Below, piece by piece: positions 35,974 through 45,715 of a DNA stretch of 64,000 nucleotides. Made by a program: the position numbers and the translations under genes. The first letter of the stretch is position 1. The number at the start of each line of letters is the position of its first letter. The DNA is taken from positions 496,001 through 560,000 of the forward strand of contig CAWKMN010000003.1 in NCBI GenBank assembly GCA_963850765.1, read 5' to 3'. The notes beneath the pieces are model-generated. The model saw only the letters and a list, made by a program, of their open reading frames with translations. It did no database searches and had not been told where the DNA came from. The stretch is from CAWKMN01 sp963850765 (GTDB lineage Bacteria > Chloroflexota > Anaerolineae > Aggregatilineales > Aggregatilineaceae).

Positions 35974-37488
35974 GTGTCTCTCGACCCTGTTCTGCCGCCC
36001 CGCCCGCTGACCTGGCATCCCGCTCTGGTCGCGATCCAGGCTGTCCTGGAGGGTGAACAGGGGGTTTATATCGTGGGTGGAGCCGTGCGGGATGCGATGC
36101 TTCAGCGGCCTTTGCACGACATTGACCTCGCCAGCCAGGGTGACGGCCGGCCGATCGCCCGGAAGATCGCCAATGCGTTTGGCGGCGCGTATTACCCGCT
36201 GGACCCGGAGCGTGGCGTCGGTCGCGCCATCATCGACTGGGAAGGCGAACCGCTGACCATCGATGTCGCCCAGTTTCGCGGTTCCGATCTTCTCACCGAC
36301 CTGCAAAAGCGCGATTTCACCCTGAATGCGATGGCCGTGGACATGGCCGGCGACTTGAGCCAAATCATCGATCCGACCGGCGGCCTGCGCGATCTGGCGA
36401 ATAAGCGGCTGCGGCAGTGCAGCCCTGACTCCGTCGCCAGCGATCCGGTCCGGGCGCTGCGTGCGATACGCACCAGCCTCACGCATGGTCTGCTGATCGA
36501 GCCGTCGACACGCGAGGCGATCAAAGACTGTGCCGCGCGTCTGGCCGATGTGTCCCCGGAGCGGGTCCGCGATGAGCTGTTTCAGATCCTCGACAGCAAG
36601 CGCCCATCCGCCGCGCTGGCGGTGATGCAGCAGATGGGGCTGCTGGCGACGATTCTCCCCGAAGCGGTGGCGATGGTCGGCGTGGAGCAGAGCGCGCCTC
36701 ATCAGTTTGATGTCTGGCGCCACACGCTGAGCACTCTGGATTACCTGGGCCGCTTGCTTCAGCTTGTCGAATCCGAGTCTCAGCGCGACCAGGACCTCAC
36801 TGCCAACCTGCAGATCGGCATGTCCGCCATTGTCATAACCAAATACCGCGATCAGCTTCGGGCGCACCTCGCGCATAGTTGGCCCAACGGCCGGTCGCAC
36901 CGGGCGCTGCTGGTGCTGGCCGGGCTGCTGCATGATTGTGGCAAGCCCGCAGCACGTACTGTGGAGCCCGGCGGTCGCGTCCGCTTTTTCCGGCACGAAC
37001 AAATCGGGGCGGAACTCGCCTATGAGCGGGCGTTGGCCCTGCGGCTGAGCAAAGAGGAATCCGAACGACTGACCGCTATCGTGCGTAACCACATGCGGCC
37101 GCACCTGCTGCACAACGATCACCCGATGACCCGCCGAGGGATCTATCGCTTCTGGCGTGATACCGGCCCCGCCGGCGTGGACGTCTGCCTGCTGGCGCTG
37201 GCCGACTATCTGGGCACCTACGGCCCGACGTTAGAGCCGCACGCCTGGATCGCGTACCTCGAAACGATTCAAACCCTGCTTGAACACTACTATGAGCATC
37301 ACGAAACCACCGTCGCCCCCCCGCCGCTGATTACCGGCCAGACTCTCCTGGACCGATTCGGGTTGCAGCCCGGCCCGCAGATTGGCAGTATCCTGGAACA
37401 GGTGCGCGAAGCCCAGGCCGCCGGGGAGATCACTACACACGAAGAAGCGCTGGATTGGGTCCAACGCTTCTTAGGTCAGTCCTCATAA
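35974..37488 (+). CDS. cca: CCA tRNA nucleotidyltransferase / poly(A) polymerase family, with HD domain
   Basis: 504 residues, GTG start. Class II nucleotidyltransferase head: YIVGGAVRDAMLQRPLHDID with the catalytic DxD, then RDFTLNAMAVD and a tRNA-binding neck and body with VRALRAIR. A C-terminal HD phosphohydrolase domain contains LLHDCGKP and VRNHMRPH. It probably adds or repairs the 3' CCA of tRNAs, which fits two of the three tRNAs here lacking an encoded CCA. Poly(A) polymerase activity is the alternative. Confidence 0.93.
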   Translation: MSLDPVLPPRPLTWHPALVAIQAVLEGEQGVYIVGGAVRDAMLQRPLHDIDLASQGDGRPIARKIANAFGGAYYPLDPERGVGRAIIDWEGEPLTIDVAQFRGSDLLTDLQKRDFTLNAMAVDMAGDLSQIIDPTGGLRDLANKRLRQCSPDSVASDPVRALRAIRTSLTHGLLIEPSTREAIKDCAARLADVSPERVRDELFQILDSKRPSAALAVMQQMGLLATILPEAVAMVGVEQSAPHQFDVWRHTLSTLDYLGRLLQLVESESQRDQDLTANLQIGMSAIVITKYRDQLRAHLAHSWPNGRSHRALLVLAGLLHDCGKPAARTVEPGGRVRFFRHEQIGAELAYERALALRLSKEESERLTAIVRNHMRPHLLHNDHPMTRRGIYRFWRDTGPAGVDVCLLALADYLGTYGPTLEPHAWIAYLETIQTLLEHYYEHHETTVAPPPLITGQTLLDRFGLQPGPQIGSILEQVREAQAAGEITTHEEALDWVQRFLGQSS

Positions 37489-37498
37489 GCTCAGGAGA

Positions 37499-38089
37499 TT
37501 ATTCCGTTTTTTCGGTCTCGATCTCGTCCTCAGGAGCCGGGTTCTCAAAAAACCAGAGCACCGTGTTCCCGTATACCCGCTCGTCATACAGCCGAAGAAC
37601 GCTAAGCTCCACATCCTCTCGCTCGCTCGGATCAATCTGGACAACCACAATCCCGTCCGGCTGGATGTGCGCGGGTTGAGCATCCAGCGCGCGCAGCGCA
37701 TCCCTCCACATCATTTTATACTGCGGTGGCGCGACATACACGTACTCAAACGCTTCTGGCTTGGGGCGCTTAAGATAGGAGAAGGCATCGGTGCGCAGCA
37801 CCTCGGCACGGTCGAGTAATCGGGTATGTTCGAGATTTTCGTGAATGGTGCGGATTGCCAGCCGATTGTTATCGATAAACAGCGCGCGCTCGGCTCCCCG
37901 GCTGAGCGCCTCGATCCCGACGCTGCCCGTTCCGGCGAACAGGTCCAGCCAGGATGACCCCCGGACACTGGCTCCGAGGATATTAAACAGCGCCTCTTTG
38001 GCACGGTCCATGATCGGCCGGGTCGAGTCGCCCGGCACCATTTTGAGCTTGCGACCTTTGGCGGTTCCCGCGATCACCCGAATAGGCAA
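37499..38089 (-). CDS. rsmD: 16S rRNA (guanine966-N2)-methyltransferase RsmD
   Basis: 196 residues. SAM-dependent methylation of G966 of 16S rRNA. N-terminal RVIAGTAKGRKL, STRPIMDRAKEALFNIL and the SAM motif WLDLFAGTGSVGIEALSRGA are diagnostic. The usual catalytic (D/N)PPY motif reads APPQYK, with Ala at the acidic or Asn position. The gene converges with cca (10 bp apart) and is followed upstream by the UroD-like gene on the same strand. Confidence 0.92.
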   Translation of the reverse strand: MPIRVIAGTAKGRKLKMVPGDSTRPIMDRAKEALFNILGASVRGSSWLDLFAGTGSVGIEALSRGAERALFIDNNRLAIRTIHENLEHTRLLDRAEVLRTDAFSYLKRPKPEAFEYVYVAPPQYKMMWRDALRALDAQPAHIQPDGIVVVQIDPSEREDVELSVLRLYDERVYGNTVLWFFENPAPEDEIETEKTE

Positions 38090-38107
38090 ATTCTGTTCCC
38101 CATTTCA

Positions 38108-39119
38108 TCAACCGAAGGATTCGACCACTTCGCGCGCCGCGCGGATGTTGGAGGTCGGAGTCGTCGTCATGATCACACAGCCAGTCGAGAGAATAAACCG
38201 GCGGCCGTTGGTCTGTTCGATGGCCTGGCGCGCCTGCGCCTTGACCTCGGCCGGCGTGCCATTGTGCATCGGATCCCAACGCCCCAATCCACCACTGACC
38301 GCTCCCTGAATCTTCAGCTTTCCATCCGCCAGACTGGGTTCCGTTTCACGATCGTGCCAGTTGATCACCTGAACGGGATAGTCCGAGATAACATTAAACA
38401 TCGGCGCGTTGCCATGCAGATGCATCACGTTAAGCCACCACGTGTCGGGCAGCGCTTCGAGGATGCGCCGATCGTAGGGCCGGCCAAACTCACTGGTACT
38501 CGCTCTCGCTCATGACCGCATAAGAAGCGTGCTGGATCGCGTAGAAGATCCCCGATACGCCACTGCGGCGCATGGCATCGATAAAACGCAGCGTGCTCTC
38601 TGTAATGGTGTTCAGACCCGTCTTGAGACGATCCGGGGCCGTGCGCATGTGCTCGATCAGCAGATTCTCCCCCGCGATGTTCTTCGCCTGGGCCAGCGGG
38701 CTGAAGATCGTCTGGATATATGGAACTTCGTCTCCGAAGGCGTCCTTGAGATAGCGCAGCACCTCGATCTGTTGGGCCAAAGCGCCGCGGTTTGGATCGA
38801 GTATCCGAACCTCTGTCCAATCGAGCGAGCGCTGAACCGCCCGCTTGGTGTATTCGCGCGTCCCTTCCAGGTGCCCCACCCAGCGATCCTGCACCCCGTA
38901 ATCCGTAATACAAAAGCTGCTGGCCGGTGTTACCTTGACAAAATCAAAGTCCCAGCGGCGCTGAAAACTGATTGTGGCATCGGCCAGATCGGCGGCGCGC
39001 TGATCGTCTCCCGGCCAGTGACGCCACAGGGCTACCGGTACGCGATCGGTTTCTTCGCCGCGAATGGTCTTCTCCAGCCGCTCACGTTTCGATAAGGACG
39101 TCTTTCGATTGGCTTTCAT
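38108..39119 (-). pseudogene. Uroporphyrinogen decarboxylase-like (UroD/MtaA superfamily) protein, frameshifted
   Basis: About 335 residues if repaired. The N-terminal part (to 38490) has LSKRERLEKTIRGEETDRVP and a TIM-barrel start like UroD-family methyltransferases. The frame stops at TGA 38490-38492 after SESEYQ, and the next frame continues FGRPYDRRILEAL and NVMHLHGNAPMF to the end, with FILSTGCVIMTTTP near the C-terminus. The family includes heme UroD and cobalamin- or corrinoid-linked methyltransferases. Heme genes are absent here, so MtaA-like or unknown substrate is more likely. Start ATG overlaps the TPR gene stop (ATGA). Confidence 0.82.
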
Positions 39120-39427
39120 TCGATAAAATCATTCATCTGGTCGATCTGCTGGATGACCATGCGCTTCAGCATAAAAAAACGCTCATAGTGTTCGGGGTTA
39201 GCGTCAAGCTTCTGTGTGACCAGATCACGTACTTTCTGGAAAACCCTCAGCGCGTTGGCTTTATCGCCCGCCGACCGGTACGCCAGCCCCAACCCCCAAT
39301 TGGCGTCAATATGCTCAGGAGCCTGGCTGACCAGCGCTTCAAACTGCTGGATCGCCTGCTGATTCTGGTTGTCATAATGCGCCTGCCAGGCTTCGCCAAT
39401 CTTCGCGTCGAAATCCTTTTGGTCCAT
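39116..39427 (-). CDS. Small TPR protein
   Basis: 103 residues from the ATG at 39427 (GGAG about 6 nt upstream; an ATG one codon earlier is also possible). Two to three TPR-like helices are visible: IGEAWQAHYDNQNQQAIQQF and HIDANWGLGLAYRSAGDKAN. Cytoplasmic, probably a scaffold. It overlaps the UroD-like gene by ATGA, so the two are translationally coupled. Confidence 0.8.
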   Translation of the reverse strand: MDQKDFDAKIGEAWQAHYDNQNQQAIQQFEALVSQAPEHIDANWGLGLAYRSAGDKANALRVFQKVRDLVTQKLDANPEHYERFFMLKRMVIQQIDQMNDFIE

Positions 39428-39599
39428 CATTTTCTCCACAGAGACAAGCTGCGCGATGAATTCAAGGTTTGTAAACAAAGAATTATATTATGCCGCATTG
39501 ATATAGCAAAGTTATTCCAAAGCGGTCCCGTTGCGAGCATTTATGCTCCCTATCATTATACTCTGCTACGTGGTGGAGGGGGCCACTCAGGAGCGAAGC

Positions 39600-39628
39600 T
39601 AGACGCTGCGACGGTTGGCGTTTATAAT
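39600..39628 (+). promoter_or_regulatory. Promoter of the Ser/Thr kinase gene
   Basis: TAGACG (39600-39605), 17 bp, perfect TATAAT (39623-39628), 35 bp before the kinase ATG. Confidence 0.7.
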
Positions 39629-39663
39629 TTGAGCCGTAGGTATGCCAAACTAGGGATAAGAAG

Positions 39664-40925
39664 ATGAGCTCACAAGATACACTTCTCAACGGGCGCTACC
39701 GTCTGCTCAACCAGCAGGGATCGGGCGGCATGGCCGTCATCTACCGCGCCACTGATCTCGCCCTTGGGCGAACCGTGGCTGTCAAAATCCTGCGCCCCAG
39801 CCTGACCAGCGATCCGGAATTTCTGAAGCGATTCCGCCAGGAAGCCCGCAATGTCGCCAATCTTTCTCATCCCAATATCGTCACGGTGCATGATGTGGGC
39901 CAGCACGGCAGCACTCACTATATCGTGATGGAGTATATCGACGGCGAAGACCTGAAGCGTCAGATTCGCGCCTCAGCCCCTTTCACGATCGACCGGTCGC
40001 TCAACATCGCCATCCAGATCTGTGCCGGCGTGGGCTATGCGCACCGGGCGGAATTGGTCCACGCCGATGTCAAACCCCAGAATGTGCTCGTCACGCAGGA
40101 TGACCATGTCAAGGTCACGGACTTCGGTATTGCCCAGGCGCTCTCGGCGTCGGCCACTCAGCCGCAGGAACAGCCCGAGCGTCAGCGCGTGGTGTGGGGC
40201 AGCCCGCACTATTTCGCGCCCGAGCAGGCCCAGGGTGAGCCGCCGACGCCCGCCTCCGATGTGTATGCAATCGGGATCGTCCTGTTCGAGATGCTGACCG
40301 GGCGTCTGCCCTTTGTCGGTACCGATCAGCAGGAACTCGCCATGGCGCACATCCGTGAAACGCCGCCGAACGCGTCCGATTTCAACCCCAACGTGCCCGT
40401 ACATGTCGATCGTATTCTGCAAAAGTCGATGTCGAAAGAGCCGGAAGCCCGCTACCGCGACGCGGAACAGTTAGGGCGCATCCTGGCGACCTATCGCCGC
40501 CAGGGACAGGTTACAACCGATCAGGTTCCGGAAGTCGGAACCGAGGAACCGGCCACCCCCGCGCAGCCCCGCTTCCCGGCCAATCAGCCGCTCCCGGTGC
40601 AGGTCGCACCCCCATACAACCGTGCCGGACTACGTGGCCCGAACTGCCTAAAGTCCCCGATGGGCGTTCCGAGGCAGCCACCAATCTTTATGCGCAGCCG
40701 CCTTATACTGGCAGCCCGGCGACCCTGCCCAGCACGCCCGCCGTCACATCGCAATATCAGCAGCCGCTTCGCCCCCCAGCCCCGATGATCCAGTCGCGCT
40801 ACCGCGCTGCCGAGCCGCCGCAGCAGCTTGATCTGGTGACGGTGGTCCTGGCCTTTCTGGCGTTTATCGCCGTCATGCTGCTCATCCCGCTGTGGATCGC
40901 CGTGTATCAGGCATGGGCGGGGTGA
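39664..40925 (+). CDS. Serine/threonine protein kinase with C-terminal membrane helix, frameshifted
   Basis: The Hanks-type kinase domain (10-275) has P-loop GSGGMAVIYRA, VAVKIL, catalytic loop LVHADVKPQN and DFG in VTDFGIAQ. The loop has HAD rather than HRD, so this is a non-RD kinase. A Pro-rich linker follows. Near 40600-40625 the frame changes: the first frame ends at 40788 in unrelated residues, whereas the other frame gives LPKVPDGRSEAATNLYAQPP and ends in a membrane helix (LVTVVLAFLAFIAVMLLIPL) at the TGA at 40923-40925. The tail anchor puts the kinase in the cytoplasm at the membrane. No PASTA repeats. Confidence 0.88.
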
Positions 40926-41025
40926 TCTCAACGCTCGGTGCAACGGAACGCCTATGATCGGCATTTCTTATACAACGCTAATTCGCCGCGTGAGTCGAAC
41001 CCTGGTTTTTGCGGATCGGTTCCTG

Positions 41026-41031
41026 TATAAT
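41026..41031 (+). promoter_or_regulatory. -10 box of the ftsH promoter
   Basis: Perfect TATAAT 91 bp before the ftsH GTG. The -35 region has no good match to TTGACA. Confidence 0.5.
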
Positions 41032-41122
41032 TTCAATAGTAACTGTGAAAAGAATTCCTCGTTAGGCCGTGATTGAAGCGTAAAAACACTCACGATTCAG
41101 CATGAGAGTTGGAGGCCAAAGC

Positions 41123-43065
41123 GTGAATAACCGCTCGCGGAACATTCTTGTGTACGTCCTCATTATCGCTGCCATTGCCGCGATAGTTTTTGGCGTGCGC
41201 AATAATAGTGCAAACTCAAAAGAACTCAGCATTAGCCAACTGGTTGACAAGATCAACACAGGACAGGTCAAAGCGATCTCCGTCTCCGACGAAGGGGAGC
41301 TGACCGCCACCTATCATAACAGCAACGAGACGCATAAGGCGCAGATCAACCAGACCAACGATAACCCGGTCGCGCTGCTGGAGTCGCTTGGCGCAAACGA
41401 AGATAATCTCAATGCGATCAACTTCGAATTCACCAAGCCCAGCAATCTGTTTAACTGGATCGGTCTGATCGGCACTTTCTTGCCCTTCCTGTTGATCGGC
41501 GGTTTCATCTACCTGATGCTGCGGCAGGCGCAGGGTTCCAACAATCAGGCGATGTCCTTTGGCAAGAGCCGGGCGCGCATGTTCACCGGGGACCAGCCCA
41601 CCGTAACCTTTGACGATGTGGCCGGAGCGGACGAAGCCAAAGAAGAACTGCAGGAAGTCGTCGAGTTCCTCAAGGACCCGGACCGTTTTATCCAGCTGGG
41701 CGCGCGTATCCCCAAGGGCGTGCTGCTGGTGGGCAGCCCTGGCACGGGTAAAACCCTGCTCGCCAAGGCGGTCAGCGGTGAAGCTGGCGTGCCGTTCTTC
41801 AGCATTTCGGGTTCCGAATTCGTAGAAATGTTCGTCGGCGTGGGTGCGAGCCGCGTGCGCGACCTGTTTGATCAGGCCAAGCGCCACAGCCCGTGCATCG
41901 TCTTCGTGGACGAAATCGACGCCGTGGGGCGTCATCGCGGTGCGGGCCTGGGCGGCAGCCACGACGAGCGCGAGCAAACCCTGAACCAGATCCTGGTCGA
42001 AATGGACGGGTTCGACACCGACACCAACGTGATCATCGTCGCGGCGACCAACCGCCCCGACATCCTGGACCCGGCGCTGCTGCGTCCTGGCCGGTTTGAC
42101 CGCCGCGTGGTGCTGGATCGTCCCGACATGCGTGGACGCGAAGCGATCCTGAAGGTGCATTCGCGCGGCAAACCGCTCGCGTCGGATGTGGATCTGACCA
42201 TCCTGGCGAAGTCCACACCGGGTTTTGTCGGTGCGGATCTCGAAAATCTGGTGAACGAAGCGGCCATCGTCGCCGCCCGCAAGAACAAGAAGAGCATCGG
42301 GATGCGTGACTTCGAAGAGGCGGTTGAGCGCGTCGTCCTCGGCCCGGAACGCCGCAGCCGCATCATCACCGACGAAGAAAAGCGCCTGATCGCCTTTCAC
42401 GAGGCGGGACACGCGATCGTCGCGCACATGCTGCCCAATGCCGATCCGGTCCGCAAGGTGACGATTGTCGCGCGCGGGATGGCCGGCGGCGTGACCTGGG
42501 TCATGCCCGAAAACGACTCCGCGCTCGGCACGACCCAGAAATACCTCGATCAAATTGCCTGGACATTGGGTGGTCGTGCCGCTGAAGAGATCGTTTTTGG
42601 CGACATTACCAACGGCGCATCGAGCGACCTGGAACACGTCACCCGCATCGCCCGCACCATGATCACCCGGTGGGGTATGAGCACGAAGCTCGGTCCGCGC
42701 GTCTTCGGCCAGAAAGAAGAACTGGTCTTCCTGGGGCGCGAAATCGGCGAGCAGCGTGACTACAGCGAGAGCATCGCGGAACAGATCGACGAAGAGGTAC
42801 ACAGTATCGTCACATCGGCTTACGAACGCGCGCTCTTCGTGCTGCGCGAGAACCGCCTCAGCTTGACGCCGTCGCCCAACGCCTGATCGAGATCGAGACG
42901 ATCGGCCGCGAGGAATTCCTGGCGATCATGGGCGAGCCGCCCGACCCGGACAGTAATATCCCTGCCGAACCGACCGCGACCGCTCGTTCGAAGGACGCGG
43001 ATGGCCGCGAGAAGGGCAGCGATATGCCGCCGTCTCCGCTTGGCACCGCGCCCTCACCCGCCTAG
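41123..43065 (+). CDS. ftsH: ATP-dependent zinc metalloprotease FtsH, C-terminal frameshift
   Basis: Membrane AAA+ protease for quality control. Two N-terminal helices (IIAAIAAIVFGV and LIGTFLPFLLIGGFIYL) flank an external domain. AAA domain: GSPGTGKT, IVFVDEIDAVGRHRG, and the SRH near RPDILDPALLRPGRFDR. Zinc site HEAGH. Near 42846-42852 one base seems missing: the first frame ends at 42886, but RENR continues in another frame as PQLDAVAQRLIEIETIGREE and EFLAIMGEPPD to the TAG at 43063-43065. The GTG at 41123 has GGAGG 7 nt upstream, preferred over the ATG at 41102. Confidence 0.95.
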
Positions 43066-43084
43066 GTTCTGGCGAACAGAAATC

Positions 43085-43113
43085 AAAAGTCCCGCTCTCA
43101 GAGTGGGACTTTT
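43085..43113. terminator. Bidirectional terminator between ftsH and the HAD gene
   Basis: AAAAGTCCCGCTC (43085-43097) pairs with GAGTGGGACTTTT (43101-43113), one G-U pair, 3-nt loop, with T-runs on both strands. Confidence 0.9.
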
Positions 43114-43138
43114 CGTTTGGCAAACTCACTCAATGACC

Positions 43139-43837
43139 TTATTCGTTCGCCCCGACCATCGGCCAGCCGTGCGTCTCGGCGGCCGCACGCATCCCCTCGT
43201 CAGGATACACCGCTACTGGATACGACACACCCTCCAGAAACGCAATATCTGACCGGCTGTCCGCATACGCGGCGCAGTCGGCCAGCGTGATCCCCGGATG
43301 GTGGACTTCGAGGTAACGGCGGGCGAAATCGAGCTTGCGCGCGCCAGAGCAGGTCGGGCCCACGATCCGCCCCCGGCAGCGCCCATTGCGAAACTCAACC
43401 TGCGATCCAAGACCCGCATCCGCGCCGACATGCGCCGCAAATCCGCTGACCATCCCTTCAAACATGGTGGAGGCCAGAATCACCGGGTGCCCCTGGGTTT
43501 TGTGCCGCTTGAGGATTTCGACGACATCAGGGCGCAGCGTCAGCATCAGAAAGCCGTCGACGATCTGATCGTAGATCCTCTGCGCCTGCTGTTCGGACCA
43601 GCCGCCCATCAGCCAGGCCATCAGCCGCACCCAGCGATCGCGAAATGCTGCCTGGTTGACCAGCCCCGTTTTGCTCAACAGGTAATGCGGCATAGCCGTA
43701 CCATACAACCACGCGCGCTTGATCCGCTTGACATCCGGCGAGTGAACGAGCGCCGCCCACACGTCGCCGCCCGTGGTCAGGGTGCCGTCAATATCAAACA
43801 GCGCCGCCCGCACATTAGGATTAATCGTATACGCCAA
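43139..43837 (-). CDS. HAD-superfamily phosphatase (HAD-IB, SerB-like)
   Basis: 232 residues. The catalytic motif is ALFDIDGTLT, motif II lies in PVILASTMFEGM, and motif IV is CAAYADSRSDIAFLE. The helical cap and the HAD-IB layout resemble phosphoserine phosphatases and the acyl-phosphate or glycerol-phosphate phosphatases of this group. Substrate unknown. The apparent start is TTG at 43837 with GGTGAG upstream. It begins 7 bp after the stop of the acyl-CoA ligase gene, so the two form an operon, which may hint at a lipid-phosphate substrate. Confidence 0.88.
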   Translation of the reverse strand: MAYTINPNVRAALFDIDGTLTTGGDVWAALVHSPDVKRIKRAWLYGTAMPHYLLSKTGLVNQAAFRDRWVRLMAWLMGGWSEQQAQRIYDQIVDGFLMLTLRPDVVEILKRHKTQGHPVILASTMFEGMVSGFAAHVGADAGLGSQVEFRNGRCRGRIVGPTCSGARKLDFARRYLEVHHPGITLADCAAYADSRSDIAFLEGVSYPVAVYPDEGMRAAAETHGWPMVGANE

Positions 43838-43843
43838 GGCTGC

Positions 43844-45605
43844 TCACCCTTCTTTCTCGGCCTGTTCGCGCGCGGTCAGTTCCATCTGGGCCAGTTCACG
43901 CCGTAAAATCTTGCCGACCGTGGTGCGCGGCAAATCGTCCACAAAGCTGATCCGCGTCGGGACTTCGTAAGGCGCTAACCGCTGCATCGCGAAGCGAACA
44001 GAGTTCTTCCACCGTGGTTGTCTGCCCTTCTTTAAGCACGATCCAGGCTTTCAGAGCCTCCTGCCCGATCTTTTGCGGATCTGGATGCGGAATTGCGACG
44101 ACCCCGACTTCCCGCACGGCCGGATGTTCCATCAGCACGTCTTCAACGTTGCGGGGATAGACGTTGAAGCCGCCGATCAGCGCCATATCTTTTTTGCGAT
44201 CGACGATATAAAAGTAACCCTCATCGTCCATATACGCAATGTCGCCGGTGTACAGCCATTTGTTGCCATCGGGCCCATCGCGCAGCGCGTTGGCCGTTTC
44301 GGTGGGCATCCCATAATACCCCTTCATAAGCTGCGGACCGCGCATGACAAGTTCCCCGATCTCACCCACCGGCAGATCCGTTACTTCGTCATCCAGACTC
44401 ACAATCCGCATCTCCATATCGGGGAACGGCAGCCCGATCGAGCCGGTTTTGTTCACTCCCTTGACCGGATTGGCATGGCTGGCCGTAGGCGCTTCGCTCA
44501 TGCCGAAGCCCTCAAGAATCACGCCGCCGGTGAGCTCCTCAAAACGCTGCTTGGTCGCAGGTGGCAGCGGAGCCGAGCCGCTGATACACGCATAGATCGA
44601 CGAAAGGTCATATTTGCCGGCGATCACGTCCGGGTAGTTATTGATCGCGTTGAACATGGCCGGCACGCCCATGAACAACGTTGGCCGGAAATGATGGATA
44701 TTGGCGACGACTTCAGGGATGTCACGCGGATTTGGCACCATGATCATCGCCGCATGTACCGACACCGAAAAGTTCATGACGGCGACCATGCCAAAGACAT
44801 GAAACAGCGGGATCGCGGCCAGCGAGATTTCCTGCCCAGCGCCGCGCGTCAGCCATGCCTTGCACTGAATCGTATTGGCGACAAGCGCCGCGTGGGTGGA
44901 CATGGCCGCCTTGGGTGTGCCGGTCGTGCCACCCGTATACTGGAAGATCGCGATAGCTTCCGGGCTGACCAGCACATCGGGCCGCTTGCTGGCATAGCGC
45001 GCCAGCACATCCTGGAACCAGTGATCACCGGCGTGCTTTTCGACGCGATGGCCCTCTTTTTTCTCCTTCGCCAGTGTAAACAGAAACTTAGCCAGGCCCG
45101 GCAGATATTCCTTGATATTGGTTACGATCACGTGGCGGACGGGTGTTTCCTGCTGGATTTGCTTCACATTGTTGTAGAACAGGGACAGGGTGATGACAGC
45201 CACCGCGCCGCTGTCTTTGAACTGCTCCGCAAGCTTTCGGGGTGGGAAGGTGGGGTTCGTCGCCACCACCACGCATCCGGCCTTGAGGATCGCGAAGTAA
45301 CTGATCACGAACTGGGCGCAGTTCGGCAAGACAATCGCCACCCGGTCGCCTTTCTTCAACCCCATATCGACCAGCCCGGCGGCGAGTTCATCCGACAGCC
45401 GGTCGAGATCCCGGTAGTTCAGAGTGCTTTTGACGCGCCCGACTACCGGCAGGTGCGCCGACGCGAGAACGGCGGTTGAATCGCCATGGGCCTGAGCAGC
45501 TTCGCGCAAAAACTGCTGGAGGGGGAACTGCGGATACGGTTCCAGGCTGGCTGGGACGCCTGGATCATAACGTTGAAGCCAGGGTTTTTCTTGATGCGTG
45601 ACCAT
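43844..45605 (-). CDS. Long-chain fatty acid--CoA ligase, C-terminal frameshift
   Basis: Adenylate-forming enzyme that activates fatty acids to acyl-CoA. The AMP-binding motif is YTGGTTGTPKAAM, followed by YTGDIAYMDDEGYFYIVDRK and GGFNVYPRNVEDVL. Near 43995-44010 the frame changes: the first frame ends at 43896, but the true C-terminus RFAMQRLAPYEVPTRISFVD and TTVGKILRRELAQ, including the catalytic lysine of GKILRR, runs in another frame to TGA at 43844. The ATG at 45605 has GGAG 9 nt upstream. Cotranscribed with the HAD phosphatase. Confidence 0.92.
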
Positions 45606-45715
45606 GTTAATGTACTCCGTGCTGCATGAATCAAGGGCGTTTGTCTGCGTTAACAGTATGAAATATATTATAATAAATATGGTAGTGAGAATTAAAAAAA
45701 TAAGGACACTGTTCT

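Noticed and set aside
35443..37122. Long antisense open frame over hpt and cca
   Set aside because: It crosses two well-supported genes and their gap, with no family signal of its own.
41216..42802. Very long open frame antisense to ftsH (over 500 codons)
   Set aside because: It mirrors ftsH exactly, has no SD and no recognisable motif. GC-rich codon bias produces such antisense frames here.
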